DNA from: Bacillus kwashiorkori
GTDB taxonomy: Bacteria; Bacillota; Bacilli; Bacillales; Caldibacillaceae
Direction of reading: 5' to 3'
Length of the DNA: 64,000 nt
Assembly: GCF_001375515.1 (NCBI RefSeq)
Contig: NZ_CTDX01000016.1
Location: forward strand, 470,942-534,941
Below are positions 1-9,299 of this stretch, in pieces. The position numbers were made by a program, and so were the translations under genes. Positions within the stretch are counted from its first letter, which is position 1; every line of letters starts with the position of its first letter. The notes beneath the pieces were generated by a model. The model was given only the letters and a program-made list of their open reading frames with translations. It had not been told where the DNA came from and made no database searches.

Positions 1-896
1 CAAAAACACCAGCTACCGTTTTATTGAGAGGAGAGTCTGGTACTGGGAAGGAATTATTCGCCCATGCAATTCACAATGAAAGCGAAAGACGTTATGGTCC
101 TTTTATTCGTGTAAATTGTGCGGCTCTCTCAGAGTCTTTACTCGAAAGTGAACTCTTTGGTTATGAAGAAGGTGCTTTTTCTGGAGCAAAGCGTGGAGGC
201 AAACGAGGGCTGTTTGAAGAAGCGAAAGATGGAAGTATTTTTTTGGACGAAATAGGAGAATTATCATTAAGCACACAAGCTAAGCTACTAAGGGTTTTAC
301 AAGAAAAAGAAATTGTCCGGGTAGGTGGAACGAAGCCAGTTGCCATCAATGCTCGTATTATTGCCGCAACAAATATTCAACTAGAAAAAGAAGTGTCAAA
401 CGGAAATTTCCGTGAAGATTTGTATTATCGCTTAAATCGTATTCCTATCCATATTCCACCATTGCGAAAGCGGAAAGAGGACATCCCATTTTTATGCCAA
501 AAACTTATTCAGAAAATTAATCATGACTATGGAAGAAATGTTATCCATATCACTGATCAGGCGTTAACAAAATTGGTTAGTTACCATTGGCCGGGAAATG
601 TGAGAGAACTGGAAAATATATTAGGACGAGCCATTATTTTTATGAAAATAAGCGAAAATTATATAGACGAAATCCATTTGCCGGAATTTTTACAGTTAGA
701 AATAACTCCAGTAAATGATAAATTACGAAAGAGGAATAATGGTGGAAAGTCTTTACAAAACCTAATGGAAGATTATGAGAAAAAGATAATTTCAGAAACA
801 TTAATACAAAACAGTGGGAACAGAACGAAAACAGCTAACGACTTAGGTATATCTATAAGAAATTTATATTATAAAATGGAAAAGCATTCTCTTTGA
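1..896 (+). CDS. bkdR: Sigma-54-dependent transcriptional activator BkdR, C-terminal part (5' truncated by window edge)
   Basis: An open frame runs in from the left edge, so the N-terminal sensor domain lies outside the window. What remains is the AAA+ sigma-54 interaction domain: a Walker A motif (GESGTGKE), a GAFSGA loop (the family usually has GAFTGA, which contacts sigma-54), a Walker B (FLDEIGE), the [10 protein letters not shown] region, and [10 protein letters not shown]. It ends in a Fis-type helix-turn-helix ([19 protein letters not shown]). Bacillus BkdR activates the branched-chain 2-oxoacid dehydrogenase operon with SigL. Here it lies directly upstream of a sigma-54 promoter and that operon, which supports the assignment. 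AcoR or RocR are alternatives on domains alone, but the neighbours argue against them. Confidence 0.9.
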   Translation, partial: KTPATVLLRGESGTGKELFAHAIHNESERRYGPFIRVNCAALSESLLESELFGYEEGAFSGAKRGGKRGLFEEAKDGSIFLDEIGELSLSTQAKLLRVLQEKEIVRVGGTKPVAINARIIAATNIQLEKEVSNGNFREDLYYRLNRIPIHIPPLRKRKEDIPFLCQKLIQKINHDYGRNVIHITDQALTKLVSYHWPGNVRELENILGRAIIFMKISENYIDEIHLPEFLQLEITPVNDKLRKRNNGGKSLQNLMEDYEKKIISETLIQNSGNRTKTANDLGISIRNLYYKMEKHSL

Positions 897-897
897 A

Positions 898-949
898 CCT
901 GCAACTAATAGCATGCAATATTTTTCAATAACCTGCAAAAAGTTGCAGG
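898..949 (+). promoter_or_regulatory. Probable BkdR upstream activator sites
   Basis: CCTGCAA occurs at 898-904, overlapping the end of bkdR, and again at 932-938. The second copy forms a perfect inverted repeat with TTGCAGG at 943-949 around a 4-base spacer. No T-run follows, so this is not an intrinsic terminator. The position, 45-90 bases upstream of the -24 element, suits an enhancer site bound by an activator dimer. That BkdR is the binder is inferred from position. Confidence 0.6.
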
Positions 950-968
950 CTATAAGTTAATAATTATT

Positions 969-982
969 TTGAAGCGCTTACA
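969..982 (+). promoter_or_regulatory. cre-like CcpA site (tentative)
   Basis: The core AAGCGCTT (972-979) is the symmetrical centre of catabolite-responsive elements. The right flank ACA fits consensus, while the left flank TTG departs from TGN. It sits just upstream of the sigma-54 promoter, where CcpA could block activator looping. This is a consensus match by eye only. Confidence 0.4.
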
Positions 983-991
983 TTCGTGGTT

Positions 992-1008
992 TGGCACGAA
1001 ACTTGCAT
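992..1008 (+). promoter_or_regulatory. Sigma-54 (SigL) promoter of the bkd operon
   Basis: TGGCAC at 992-997 and TTGCAT at 1003-1008, separated by five bases, match the -24/-12 consensus TGGCAC-N5-TTGC exactly. Transcription should start near 1018, about 35 bases before the first gene. It is the only such element I saw in the window, and a sigma-54 activator gene lies immediately upstream. Confidence 0.93.
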
Positions 1009-1051
1009 ATAAGTGAGATAGAACGAATAAAAAAACGTAGGGGGTTATAAC

Positions 1052-2152
1052 ATGGAAATATTCAAGTATATGGAAACTTATGATTATGAGGAATTACATT
1101 TTTGCCAAGACAAACAATCTGGGTTAAAAGCAATTATTGCTATTCATGACACTACACTAGGGCCTGCCTTAGGTGGAACAAGAATGTGGACATATAAATC
1201 GGAAGAAGCTGCTATTGAAGATGCTCTTCGCTTAGCAAAAGGGATGACATATAAAAATGCAGCTGCTGGTTTAAATCTTGGCGGTGGAAAAACAGTTATT
1301 ATCGGGGATCCGAAGACAGATAAAAATGAAGAAATGTTCCGAGCGTTTGGTCGCTTTATACAAGGGTTAAATGGCAGATATATCACAGCAGAAGATGTTG
1401 GAACGACTGTAGAGGATATGGATATCATTTATGAAGAGACAGAATTTGTAACAGGGATATCTCCAGCCTTTGGTTCATCAGGAAATCCGTCCCCAGCAAC
1501 AGCATACGGAGTATATCGGGGAATGAAAGCAGCGGTTAAAGAGTATTTTGGGGATGAATCTTTAGAAGGAAAGACAGTTGCTGTCCAAGGTGTAGGAAAT
1601 GTTGCGTTCCATCTTTGCCGTTATCTTCATGAAGAAGGAGCCTCATTAATTGTTACAGATATTAATCAACAAGCAGTAAAGAATGCTGTCGAACAATTTG
1701 GCGCAAAGGCAGTGGATCCTAACGACATATATGATGTGGAATGCGATGTATATTCACCATGTGCATTAGGTGCAACAATCAACGATGAAACAATTCCACG
1801 ATTAAAAGCAAAAGTTATCGCAGGCTCCGCTAACAATCAGCTTAAAGAAAACCGCCATGGGGATCTATTGTATGAACTAGGAGTTGTTTATACTCCTGAC
1901 TATGTCATTAATGCTGGTGGAGTTATTAATGTTGCGGATGAACTTTACGGGTATAATCACGAGCGTGCAATGAAAAAAATTGAGCAAATTTATGATAATG
2001 TACGAAAGGTATTTGAAATTTCCAAACGTGACCACATTCCAACGTATTTAGCTGCAGACAGAATGGCGGAGGAACGTATTAAAAGGGTACAACAATCAAG
2101 AAGCTCGTTTTTATTAAATGAAAAACATATTTTATCTCGAAGAATCAAATAA
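1052..2152 (+). CDS. bcd: Leucine dehydrogenase (branched-chain amino acid dehydrogenase)
   Basis: A 366-residue Glu/Leu/Phe/Val dehydrogenase that oxidatively deaminates leucine, valine and isoleucine to the branched-chain 2-oxoacids, reducing NAD+. The N-terminal catalytic domain has the glycine-rich loop with the catalytic lysine at residue 80 (NLGGGKT). The C-terminal half carries the Rossmann fold (VQGVGNVA). Length and lysine position agree with known bacterial leucine dehydrogenases, and the ATG is preceded by TAGGGGG. It is the first gene after the sigma-54 promoter. In B. subtilis, ptb precedes and buk follows bcd; neither is present here. It supplies substrates for the dehydrogenase complex encoded next. 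Confidence 0.96.
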   Translation: MEIFKYMETYDYEELHFCQDKQSGLKAIIAIHDTTLGPALGGTRMWTYKSEEAAIEDALRLAKGMTYKNAAAGLNLGGGKTVIIGDPKTDKNEEMFRAFGRFIQGLNGRYITAEDVGTTVEDMDIIYEETEFVTGISPAFGSSGNPSPATAYGVYRGMKAAVKEYFGDESLEGKTVAVQGVGNVAFHLCRYLHEEGASLIVTDINQQAVKNAVEQFGAKAVDPNDIYDVECDVYSPCALGATINDETIPRLKAKVIAGSANNQLKENRHGDLLYELGVVYTPDYVINAGGVINVADELYGYNHERAMKKIEQIYDNVRKVFEISKRDHIPTYLAADRMAEERIKRVQQSRSSFLLNEKHILSRRIK

Positions 2153-2202
2153 ATTGTATTTGGTAATGAGGTTCTGCTAACTTTGATATTGAAATTTGCA
2201 AA

Positions 2203-2237
2203 AGTCGGTCACTCTTTTCTAGGTGACACTGGCTTTT
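2203..2237 (+). terminator. Weak hairpin with T-run between bcd and lpdV (possible attenuator)
   Basis: GTCAC (2208-2212) pairs with GTGAC (2223-2227), extended by AGTC/GGCT across an internal loop and followed by TTTT. It is weaker than the other terminators in the window. It could lower expression of the dehydrogenase genes relative to bcd, or mark the scar where other genes once lay. Confidence 0.4.
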
Positions 2238-2300
2238 CTGCTATCCAACTACTAGGAACATTGTATAGTTTTTAAATTGTTATCGGGAGATGGTGCTATT

Positions 2301-3722
2301 GTGGCTAAAGAATATGATTTAGTTATTGTAGGCGGGGGAACCGGAGGCTATGTTGCAGCTATTAAAGCGAGCCAATATGGATTGAAGACCGCAATTGTCG
2401 AGAAAGATAAATTAGGTGGCACTTGCTTGCATCAAGGTTGTATCCCTAGTAAAACTTTGTTGAAGAGTGCCGAAGTGTATCGGTTAACAAAGGAAAGCGA
2501 AAAATTTGGAATTGACATTAATAGCTGTGCGATTGATTTTGCAAAAATTCAAGAGCGTAAAACAGCAGTAATTAACCAGCTCCATCAAGGTGTCATTCAT
2601 TTGATGAAAAAGGGGAAAATAGATGTTTTCCATGGAACAGGAAGAATACTCGGCCCATCCATTTTTTCTCCGCTTCCAGGTACCGTTTCCGTGGAAATGG
2701 ATGATGGATCAGAAAATGAAATGCTCATACCGAAAAATGTTATTATCGCAACAGGTTCACGTCCAAGAACATTACCTGGGCTAGAAATTGATGGAAAAAC
2801 AGTCATAACATCAGATGAAGCACTTGCTATGGAAAAGTTACCAAAATCGATGATTATCGTTGGTGGCGGTGTAATTGGGATAGAATGGGCATCCATGTTA
2901 GCGGATTTAGATGTCGATGTCACGGTAATTGAATATGCCGAGAGAATTTTGCCTACAGAAGATGTGGAAATAAGTAGGGAAATGACAAGACTACTGAAAA
3001 AGAGAAAAGTGACGATTCATACAAAAGCGAAATTATTACCCGATACATTAGAAAAAAATAGCGGTGTATCTGTCCAATTTGAAAAAGGTGGAACAAATTA
3101 TACTGTTGAGGCAGAAAAACTATTAGTCTCTGTTGGCAGACAAGCAAATATAGAAGGTATTGGCTTAGAAAATACCGATATCGTTATTAATAATGGCGTA
3201 ATTTCTGTAAATGAATTTTATCAAACGAAAGAATCCCATATTTATGCTATTGGTGATTGTATTGGTGGCCTGCAACTTGCCCATGTTGCAACGAAAGAAG
3301 GACTTATTGCAGTCTCACATATAGCAGGTAAAAATCCTTCACCACTCAATTACACGAATGTACCGAAATGTATTTATTCCTATCCTGAGGCGGCAAGTAT
3401 TGGTTTAACGGAACAAGAAGCGAAAGAAAAGGGATATGAATTGAAAGTTGGAAAGTTTCCTTTTAAAGCAATTGGTAAGGCATTAGTTAATGGGGAAGCG
3501 GATGGCTTTACAAAAATTATCGTCGATAAAAACACAGAAGATTTATTAGGTATTCATATGATAGGTTCTCACGTAACAGATTTAATATCTGAAGCATCAC
3601 TAGCAACGTATTTAGATGCTACAGCATGGGAAATCGGTGATACAATCCACCCGCATCCAACACTATCAGAAGTATTTAATGAAGCTAGTTTAGCAGTTGA
3701 CGGTAAGGCAATTCATTTCTAA
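2301..3722 (+). CDS. lpdV: Dihydrolipoyl dehydrogenase E3 of branched-chain 2-oxoacid dehydrogenase
   Basis: A 473-residue FAD flavoprotein that reoxidises the dihydrolipoyl group of E2 with NAD+. It has the FAD-binding glycine motif (GGGTGGY), the redox-active disulfide at Cys42 and Cys47 (GGTCLHQGCIPSK), a second nucleotide-binding motif (VGGGVIGIEWAS), and the C-terminal HPHPTLSE with the catalytic histidine. The protein resembles B. subtilis LpdV along its whole length. I chose the GTG at 2301, with GGGAG about eleven bases upstream. An in-frame TTG 24 bases earlier lacks a ribosome site and adds residues not seen in the family. It is the second gene of the operon. Confidence 0.95.
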   Translation: MAKEYDLVIVGGGTGGYVAAIKASQYGLKTAIVEKDKLGGTCLHQGCIPSKTLLKSAEVYRLTKESEKFGIDINSCAIDFAKIQERKTAVINQLHQGVIHLMKKGKIDVFHGTGRILGPSIFSPLPGTVSVEMDDGSENEMLIPKNVIIATGSRPRTLPGLEIDGKTVITSDEALAMEKLPKSMIIVGGGVIGIEWASMLADLDVDVTVIEYAERILPTEDVEISREMTRLLKKRKVTIHTKAKLLPDTLEKNSGVSVQFEKGGTNYTVEAEKLLVSVGRQANIEGIGLENTDIVINNGVISVNEFYQTKESHIYAIGDCIGGLQLAHVATKEGLIAVSHIAGKNPSPLNYTNVPKCIYSYPEAASIGLTEQEAKEKGYELKVGKFPFKAIGKALVNGEADGFTKIIVDKNTEDLLGIHMIGSHVTDLISEASLATYLDATAWEIGDTIHPHPTLSEVFNEASLAVDGKAIHF

Positions 3723-3770
3723 TTATTAAAGTAAATCTTTTAAAGCTTATTAAGAGGACGAGGGGGCAAT

Positions 3771-4757
3771 ATGATGAATAAACACGAATCTTTAGGATTG
3801 ACTGAGAACCAAGTGTTAGAGATGTATGAAACGATGCTGCTCGCTAGAAAACTAGATGAGAGAATGTGGCTATTAAATAGATCAGGGAAAATCCCATTTG
3901 TTATTTCTTGCCAAGGGCAAGAAGGAGCACAAGTTGGAGCAGCATTTGCCTTAGATCGGAATGAAGATTATGTCCTACCATATTATCGTGATTTAGCAGT
4001 CGTGCTTGCTTTTGGAATGACACCGAAGGAAATTATGCTATCGGCCTTTGCGAAAGCAGAAGATCCTAATTCTGGAGGCAGACAAATGCCTAGCCATTTT
4101 GGTCAAAAGAAAAACCGCATCGTAACAGGATCTTCACCAGTTACAACACAAGTACCACACGCAGTTGGATTCGCCCTAGCCGCAAAAATGGAAAAACGTG
4201 ATTTTGTATCATTTGTAACATTTGGTGAAGGTTCTTCCAATCAAGGTGATTTTCATGAAGGCTTAAATTTTGCCGGAGTTCACAAGTTGCCAGTAATTTT
4301 CATGTGTGAAAACAATAAATATGCCATTTCGGTTCCTTTATCTAAACAACTTGCTTGTGAAAAAGTTTCCGACCGTGCGATAGGTTATGGGATGCCAGGT
4401 TTTACGATTGATGGTGATGATGTTCTAGAAGTATATCGTGTCGTGAAAGAAGCGAGGGAACGTGCATTACGTGGCGAAGGACCGACACTAATTGAAGTAT
4501 TAGTCCACCGTATAACGGCTCATTCAAGTGATGATGATGATAAAGCATATCGCGAGGCTAGTGAATTGGAATATGTACGGAATAATGACCCGCTACCAAA
4601 GTTTGCGGCATATTTAAAAACAAACGGAGTCCTTGATGAACAAACTGATGCAGAAATAAATAAAAAAATAATGCAGCTTGTCAATGAAGCAACCGATTAT
4701 GCTGAAGCAGCACCGTACGCTAATCCTGAACACGCGTTAACACATGTTTATGAGTAA
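3771..4757 (+). CDS. bkdAA: Branched-chain 2-oxoacid dehydrogenase E1 alpha subunit
   Basis: A 328-residue thiamine-diphosphate-dependent E1 alpha subunit. With E1 beta it decarboxylates 3-methyl-2-oxobutanoate and its homologues and transfers the acyl group to lipoyl-E2. The ThDP/magnesium-binding region is seen as GEGSSNQGDFHEGLN followed by CENNKYAIS, and the phosphorylation-loop-like HRITAHSSDDDD lies near residue 245. Two adjacent ATG codons (3771, 3774) follow GGGGG, and either could be the start. It lies 48 bases after lpdV and 15 bases before bkdAB, as expected for co-translated E1 subunits. Confidence 0.95.
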   Translation: MMNKHESLGLTENQVLEMYETMLLARKLDERMWLLNRSGKIPFVISCQGQEGAQVGAAFALDRNEDYVLPYYRDLAVVLAFGMTPKEIMLSAFAKAEDPNSGGRQMPSHFGQKKNRIVTGSSPVTTQVPHAVGFALAAKMEKRDFVSFVTFGEGSSNQGDFHEGLNFAGVHKLPVIFMCENNKYAISVPLSKQLACEKVSDRAIGYGMPGFTIDGDDVLEVYRVVKEARERALRGEGPTLIEVLVHRITAHSSDDDDKAYREASELEYVRNNDPLPKFAAYLKTNGVLDEQTDAEINKKIMQLVNEATDYAEAAPYANPEHALTHVYE

Positions 4758-4772
4758 AGAGGGGGAGAAAAA

Positions 4773-5756
4773 ATGCCAGTCATATCATATATAGATGCAG
4801 TTACAATGGCTTTAAGAGAAGAAATGGAACGTGATGAGAAGGTTTTTGTATTAGGTGAAGATGTCGGGAAAAAAGGGGGAGTATTTAAAGCTACACAAGG
4901 GCTTTATGATCAATTTGGAGAAGAACGAGTAATTGATACACCTCTTGCCGAGTCAGCAATTGCCGGTGTAGCAATCGGAGCGGCGATGTATGGGTTACGA
5001 CCTGTTGGTGAAATGCAATTTGCGGATTTTATAATGCCAGCAGTAAATCAAATCATTTCTGAAGCTGCACGTATTCGCTATCGATCCAATAATGATTGGA
5101 GCTGTCCGCTAGTAATTCGTGCACCATATGGCGGTGGAGTTCATGGAGGACTTTACCATTCACAATCCGTTGAGGCTGTTTTCGCGAACCAGCCAGGTTT
5201 AAAAATAGTGATGCCTTCTACTCCTTATGATGTAAAGGGATTATTAAAAGCTGCTATTCGGGATAATGATCCAGTCCTCTTTTTTGAACATAAACGAGCT
5301 TATCGCTTAATAAAGGGAGAAGTGCCAACGGAAGATTATGTACTTCCTATCGGAAAAGCCGATGTGAAGCGAGAAGGAGAAGATATTACAGTTATTACAT
5401 ATGGATTATGTGTCCATTTTGCCCTTCAAGCTGCAGAAAAATTGGCTAGCGAAGGGGTGTCTGCACATATTTTAGATTTGCGAACGGTGTATCCCCTTGA
5501 CCAAGAAGCAATCATCGAGGCAGCTAAGAAAACGGGGAAAGTCCTATTAGTCACGGAAGACAATAAGGAAGGAAGTATAATCAGTGAAGTGGCGGCGATT
5601 ATCAGTGAACATTGCTTATTCGATTTAGATGCACCAATTATGCGTTTAGCTGGTCCAGATGTTCCAGCAATGCCGTATGCACCTACGATGGAAAAATACT
5701 TTATGATGAATCCAGACAAAATTGAAAAAGCAATGCGCGAACTGGCGGAGTTTTAA
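4773..5756 (+). CDS. bkdAB: Branched-chain 2-oxoacid dehydrogenase E1 beta subunit
   Basis: A 327-residue transketolase-like E1 beta subunit that completes the E1 heterotetramer. Family features are the N-terminal GEDVGKKGGVFKAT segment, the HGGLYHSQSVE segment with active-site histidines, and a C-terminal transketolase domain (ILDLRTVYPLD, LLVTEDNKEGSIISE). The ATG follows AGAGGGGGAG. It is positioned between E1 alpha and E2 with short gaps, and no residue is obviously missing. Confidence 0.95.
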   Translation: MPVISYIDAVTMALREEMERDEKVFVLGEDVGKKGGVFKATQGLYDQFGEERVIDTPLAESAIAGVAIGAAMYGLRPVGEMQFADFIMPAVNQIISEAARIRYRSNNDWSCPLVIRAPYGGGVHGGLYHSQSVEAVFANQPGLKIVMPSTPYDVKGLLKAAIRDNDPVLFFEHKRAYRLIKGEVPTEDYVLPIGKADVKREGEDITVITYGLCVHFALQAAEKLASEGVSAHILDLRTVYPLDQEAIIEAAKKTGKVLLVTEDNKEGSIISEVAAIISEHCLFDLDAPIMRLAGPDVPAMPYAPTMEKYFMMNPDKIEKAMRELAEF

Positions 5757-5774
5757 AAAAAGGGGGGAAATTAC

Positions 5775-7070
5775 ATGGCAATTGAACAGATGAAAATGCC
5801 GCAATTAGGGGAAAGTGTGACAGAAGGAACGATAAGCAAATGGCTTGTTTCCCCAGGTGATTATGTGAATAAATACGATCCTATTGCAGAAGTAATGACA
5901 GATAAAGTAAATGCAGAAATACCATCTTCGTTTAGTGGCACTATTAAGGACATTATGGCAAACGAGGGAGAAACGCTTGCTGTAGGAGTAGTAATATGTT
6001 CTATTGAAACTGGTCAGTCAAATGATAATCCGGATGCAGTTACTAATAGTCAACCACCATTAGAAACTAGTCAGCATAACGATACGAATATACAAACGGA
6101 TATTGCGGATTCCAATAATAAACAACGCTATTCACCAGCAGTGTTAAAATTATCTCAAGAACATGGGATTGAATTGTCACTCGTAAAAGGGACTGGCAAA
6201 GGCGGTAGGATAACTAGAAAAGATATTTTGGCTATTATAGAATCGGGAACGGTGCCAAAACAAGTAGAAAAAACAGATGAAAAACTTATACAGACAGAAA
6301 GTAAGAAGAAACCAACATCCCCACAAATGAATGAGGCAAAAGCTGAAATTCAATATAATACAACAAGTCTTGACAGGGAAATCCCTGTTACTGGTGTTAG
6401 ACGCGCCATCGCAAACAATATGGTACGCAGTGTAAGTGAAATTCCGCATGCTTGGACGATGGTTGAAGTAGATGTAACAGACTTAGTACAATATCGGGAT
6501 AAGATAAAGAATAATTTTGCGAGTAAGGAAGGTTTTCCAATTACGTACTTTGCTTTCTTTGTAAAAGCTGTTGCACAAGCTTTAAAAGAATTTCCACAAA
6601 TGAATTCGATGTGGGCCGGTGAGAAAATTATTCAAAAACAGGAAATTAATTTATCGATTGCAGTGGCAACTGATGATGCGTTGTACGTGCCAGTAATTAA
6701 ACATGCAGATGAAAAATCTATTAAAGGTATTGCAAGAGACATATTTGAATTGGCCAACAAAGTTCGTTCAGGTAAATTAACGGTTCAAGATATGGAAGGT
6801 GGAACTTTCACAATTAACAACACTGGTTCTTTTGGCTCAGTACAATCAATGGGTATTATTAATTATCCGCAGGCAGCCATTTTGCAGGTAGAATCGATTG
6901 TGAAGCGGCCAGTTGTTATGAATAATGGAATGATTGCTGTACGCGATATGGTGAATTTATGTTTATCATTAGACCATCGTGTTTTAGATGGCTTAATATG
7001 TGGAAGATTTTTAAAACGGGTGAAGGAAATATTAGAAAATTATTCCGAAGTATCAACGTCAGTTTATTAA
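5775..7070 (+). CDS. bkdB: Branched-chain 2-oxoacid dehydrogenase E2 (lipoamide acyltransferase)
   Basis: A 431-residue E2 core protein that accepts the acyl group from E1 and passes it to CoA. Domains in order: one lipoyl domain (residues about 1-78, lipoylated Lys44 in VMTDKVNAE); a flexible linker rich in Asn, Gln and Thr; the peripheral subunit-binding domain (about 118-155, YSPAVLKLS and GGRITRKDI); a second linker; and the acyltransferase domain ending in the catalytic DHRVLDG motif near residue 400. The start follows AAAGGGGGG. It is the last dehydrogenase gene, closed by a strong terminator. Confidence 0.95.
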   Translation: MAIEQMKMPQLGESVTEGTISKWLVSPGDYVNKYDPIAEVMTDKVNAEIPSSFSGTIKDIMANEGETLAVGVVICSIETGQSNDNPDAVTNSQPPLETSQHNDTNIQTDIADSNNKQRYSPAVLKLSQEHGIELSLVKGTGKGGRITRKDILAIIESGTVPKQVEKTDEKLIQTESKKKPTSPQMNEAKAEIQYNTTSLDREIPVTGVRRAIANNMVRSVSEIPHAWTMVEVDVTDLVQYRDKIKNNFASKEGFPITYFAFFVKAVAQALKEFPQMNSMWAGEKIIQKQEINLSIAVATDDALYVPVIKHADEKSIKGIARDIFELANKVRSGKLTVQDMEGGTFTINNTGSFGSVQSMGIINYPQAAILQVESIVKRPVVMNNGMIAVRDMVNLCLSLDHRVLDGLICGRFLKRVKEILENYSEVSTSVY

Positions 7071-7078
7071 TATGTCAT

Positions 7079-7113
7079 AGCCGTTGCTTTCCGCTTGCAA
7101 CGGCTTCATTTTC
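7079..7113 (+). terminator. Intrinsic terminator of the bcd-lpdV-bkd operon
   Basis: AGCCGTTGC (7079-7087) and GCAACGGCT (7097-7105) form a perfect 9-bp stem with a 9-base loop, followed by a T-rich tail. This separates the bkd operon from the mutase genes, which therefore need their own promoter or read-through. Confidence 0.85.
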
Positions 7114-7247
7114 ATGTAAAATATATATATGAATAAAATTTCAGTAAATTTATGTTATTCAACGAGTTGGAAAATTTTGTTTAGTAATCAGGCCTAAAGA
7201 ACTAAGAGACAAAAAGAAAACATTACATGGAATGGGAGGATTTTTAA

Positions 7248-9260
7248 ATGGAGAAACAAATCATCACAATGGATCATGTAAAAAACGAAACATTTGCTGA
7301 AAAAACTTATGAGGAGTGGCTAAAAGAAGCGGAAAAATCATTGAAAGGAAAAACAGTCTCTGCATATTACAGTGAAACAGCGGAAAATATAAAAATTAAA
7401 CCCCTTTATACGAAAAATGATATAGAAAAAACCACGTACGAGGCACTTACTAACTTCTCGATTAAACTTTCCACTGAATACATAAAAAATGAGCAACATC
7501 TTTGGAAAATATCCCAAAAAGTATCAGGTGAAACATTGCAAGAAATAAATGACGATTTAAAACAAGCGTTACATGCAGGACAAAATACGATTTATATTCC
7601 ACTACTAGATTCCTTAAATGTGGAGACTCTTCAAACTTTGTTAGATGGGGTAGACGTTGAACAATATCCATTTTTTATCGAAGAGAAGGAAATTGCCGCC
7701 CCATTTTATTTAATGCTTTCAGAATGGGTTGATAAAAATGGTGTGGATGCATCGGCTATTACAGGGCTAATTGGGAGCGACCCATTTACATATATGATTG
7801 ATAATAAAATAGGTAGCGATGAATGTGATATTTATTATTCCTATTGGTGGGACGCTATTACGTATGCTAGTGACCGTTTCCCTAATTTAGACACCATCTT
7901 TATCGATTCTCGTTATTACGGGAATGCTGGTGCGAATGCAATCATTCAATTGGCTGTGGCCATTTCAACAGCTGTTGCCCATATTGATCACTTGCAATTA
8001 TCTGGACTTCATGCAAAGGAAATTTTGCCGAAAGTTGTTCTAGGGCTTTCAGTCGGATCTAATTTCTTTATGGAGATTGCAAAAATACGAGCAGCAAAAG
8101 TGTTATGGACGAAAATAAGAGACGCCTATGAAATAAAAGAAGACTTGCCGCCACTACAAATTTTTGCCGAAACGAGTTCCGTTAACGAAACAAATTTAGA
8201 TTTACATGTAAATCTCCTTAGAAAAGGGAATGAAGCACTAGCTGCGGCTATTGCAAAGGTAGATTATTTACGAATCCATCCTTTTTCTCAGTTAAGTGGA
8301 GTGCAATATAAATTAAGTCAAAGATTAGCTCTAAATATGCATCATATTTTACGAGAAGAGGCGAAGATAGCCCAAGTATATGACCCAGCAAACGGAGCAT
8401 ATTTTATCGAATCATTAACTAGTGAGTTAATTGAAAAAGCATGGTCTTTCATAATGATGATTGAAAAACAAGGGGGCTTACTGGAGGCAATTAAAAAAGG
8501 GTATATTCAAGATTTAATAAAAAAGGATCAGCAAAGACTTGTTCATCAATTGAACACACAAAAAAATAAACTAGTAGGTGTAAATAAATACGTTAATTTG
8601 GAAGAAAATCTGGACTTTTTACCTTCTAGTACAGAAGAAGTCCACTATGAAAATCCTTTTGTTCACCAAATATATCCACTTGCAGAAGTACAAGATATGG
8701 TCCGAGATGGTTTCACATTAAAAGAATTCATGTATGAAAGTTATATTGAGCCAGATACTGTTGACAGTTTTACCCAACTTAGACTAGCTAAATCATTTGA
8801 AATTTTACGTAAAAGAAGCCATCAATTAGCAAAGCGTGGGAAAACACCTACAATACCAATTGTTTGCCTAGAAGAATATCAATCTATTAAAGGGAAAATT
8901 GACTTTATTACTGATTTTTTTGCCGCTGGAGGAATTCGCTCAGACATCATTGGGAAAACAGCTGATTCTAGTAAAATATTCCGAGAAAATATTAATCATT
9001 TCGTTTGCCTCTGTGGAACGAATAAGCATTATAGTGATTTTGCTAACAGTTATTTGCCAAAATTAAAAGAAGAATATCCACATATTCAATTAATCTTAGT
9101 AGGAGAATTAGACGAAAATCTTATAGAACAATATAAACAATACGATGTTAAATACTTTATATATCGAGATGTAAATCAGCTTGTTATTTTAGAAGAACTA
9201 TTGGATATAATGGAACTCGATTTTGACCTAATGTCAGATACAAATAATCCATCTAAATGA
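7248..9260 (+). CDS. mutA: Methylmalonyl-CoA mutase, small (non-catalytic) subunit
   Basis: A 670-residue methylmalonyl-CoA mutase family protein. It partners the larger subunit encoded next in the adenosylcobalamin-dependent interconversion of (R)-methylmalonyl-CoA and succinyl-CoA. The barrel domain is recognisable (FPNLDTIFIDSRYY, LGLSVGSNFFMEIAKIRAAK, then QIFAETSS). The C-terminal region has a cobalamin-domain fold-like sequence but no DxHxxG cobalamin-binding motif, as expected for the non-catalytic subunit. GGGAGGA precedes the ATG. The gene begins 135 bases after the bkdB terminator and ends 39 bases before mutB. Confidence 0.9.
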   Translation: MEKQIITMDHVKNETFAEKTYEEWLKEAEKSLKGKTVSAYYSETAENIKIKPLYTKNDIEKTTYEALTNFSIKLSTEYIKNEQHLWKISQKVSGETLQEINDDLKQALHAGQNTIYIPLLDSLNVETLQTLLDGVDVEQYPFFIEEKEIAAPFYLMLSEWVDKNGVDASAITGLIGSDPFTYMIDNKIGSDECDIYYSYWWDAITYASDRFPNLDTIFIDSRYYGNAGANAIIQLAVAISTAVAHIDHLQLSGLHAKEILPKVVLGLSVGSNFFMEIAKIRAAKVLWTKIRDAYEIKEDLPPLQIFAETSSVNETNLDLHVNLLRKGNEALAAAIAKVDYLRIHPFSQLSGVQYKLSQRLALNMHHILREEAKIAQVYDPANGAYFIESLTSELIEKAWSFIMMIEKQGGLLEAIKKGYIQDLIKKDQQRLVHQLNTQKNKLVGVNKYVNLEENLDFLPSSTEEVHYENPFVHQIYPLAEVQDMVRDGFTLKEFMYESYIEPDTVDSFTQLRLAKSFEILRKRSHQLAKRGKTPTIPIVCLEEYQSIKGKIDFITDFFAAGGIRSDIIGKTADSSKIFRENINHFVCLCGTNKHYSDFANSYLPKLKEEYPHIQLILVGELDENLIEQYKQYDVKYFIYRDVNQLVILEELLDIMELDFDLMSDTNNPSK

Positions 9261-9299
9261 AGGGGCACGTAATAATTTATTATTGGGGGACAGCGAGAT

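Noticed and set aside
7071-7247. Possible cobalamin riboswitch before the B12-dependent mutase genes
   Set aside because: The gap is only 177 bases, 35 of them a terminator, and lacks any B12-box-like segment.
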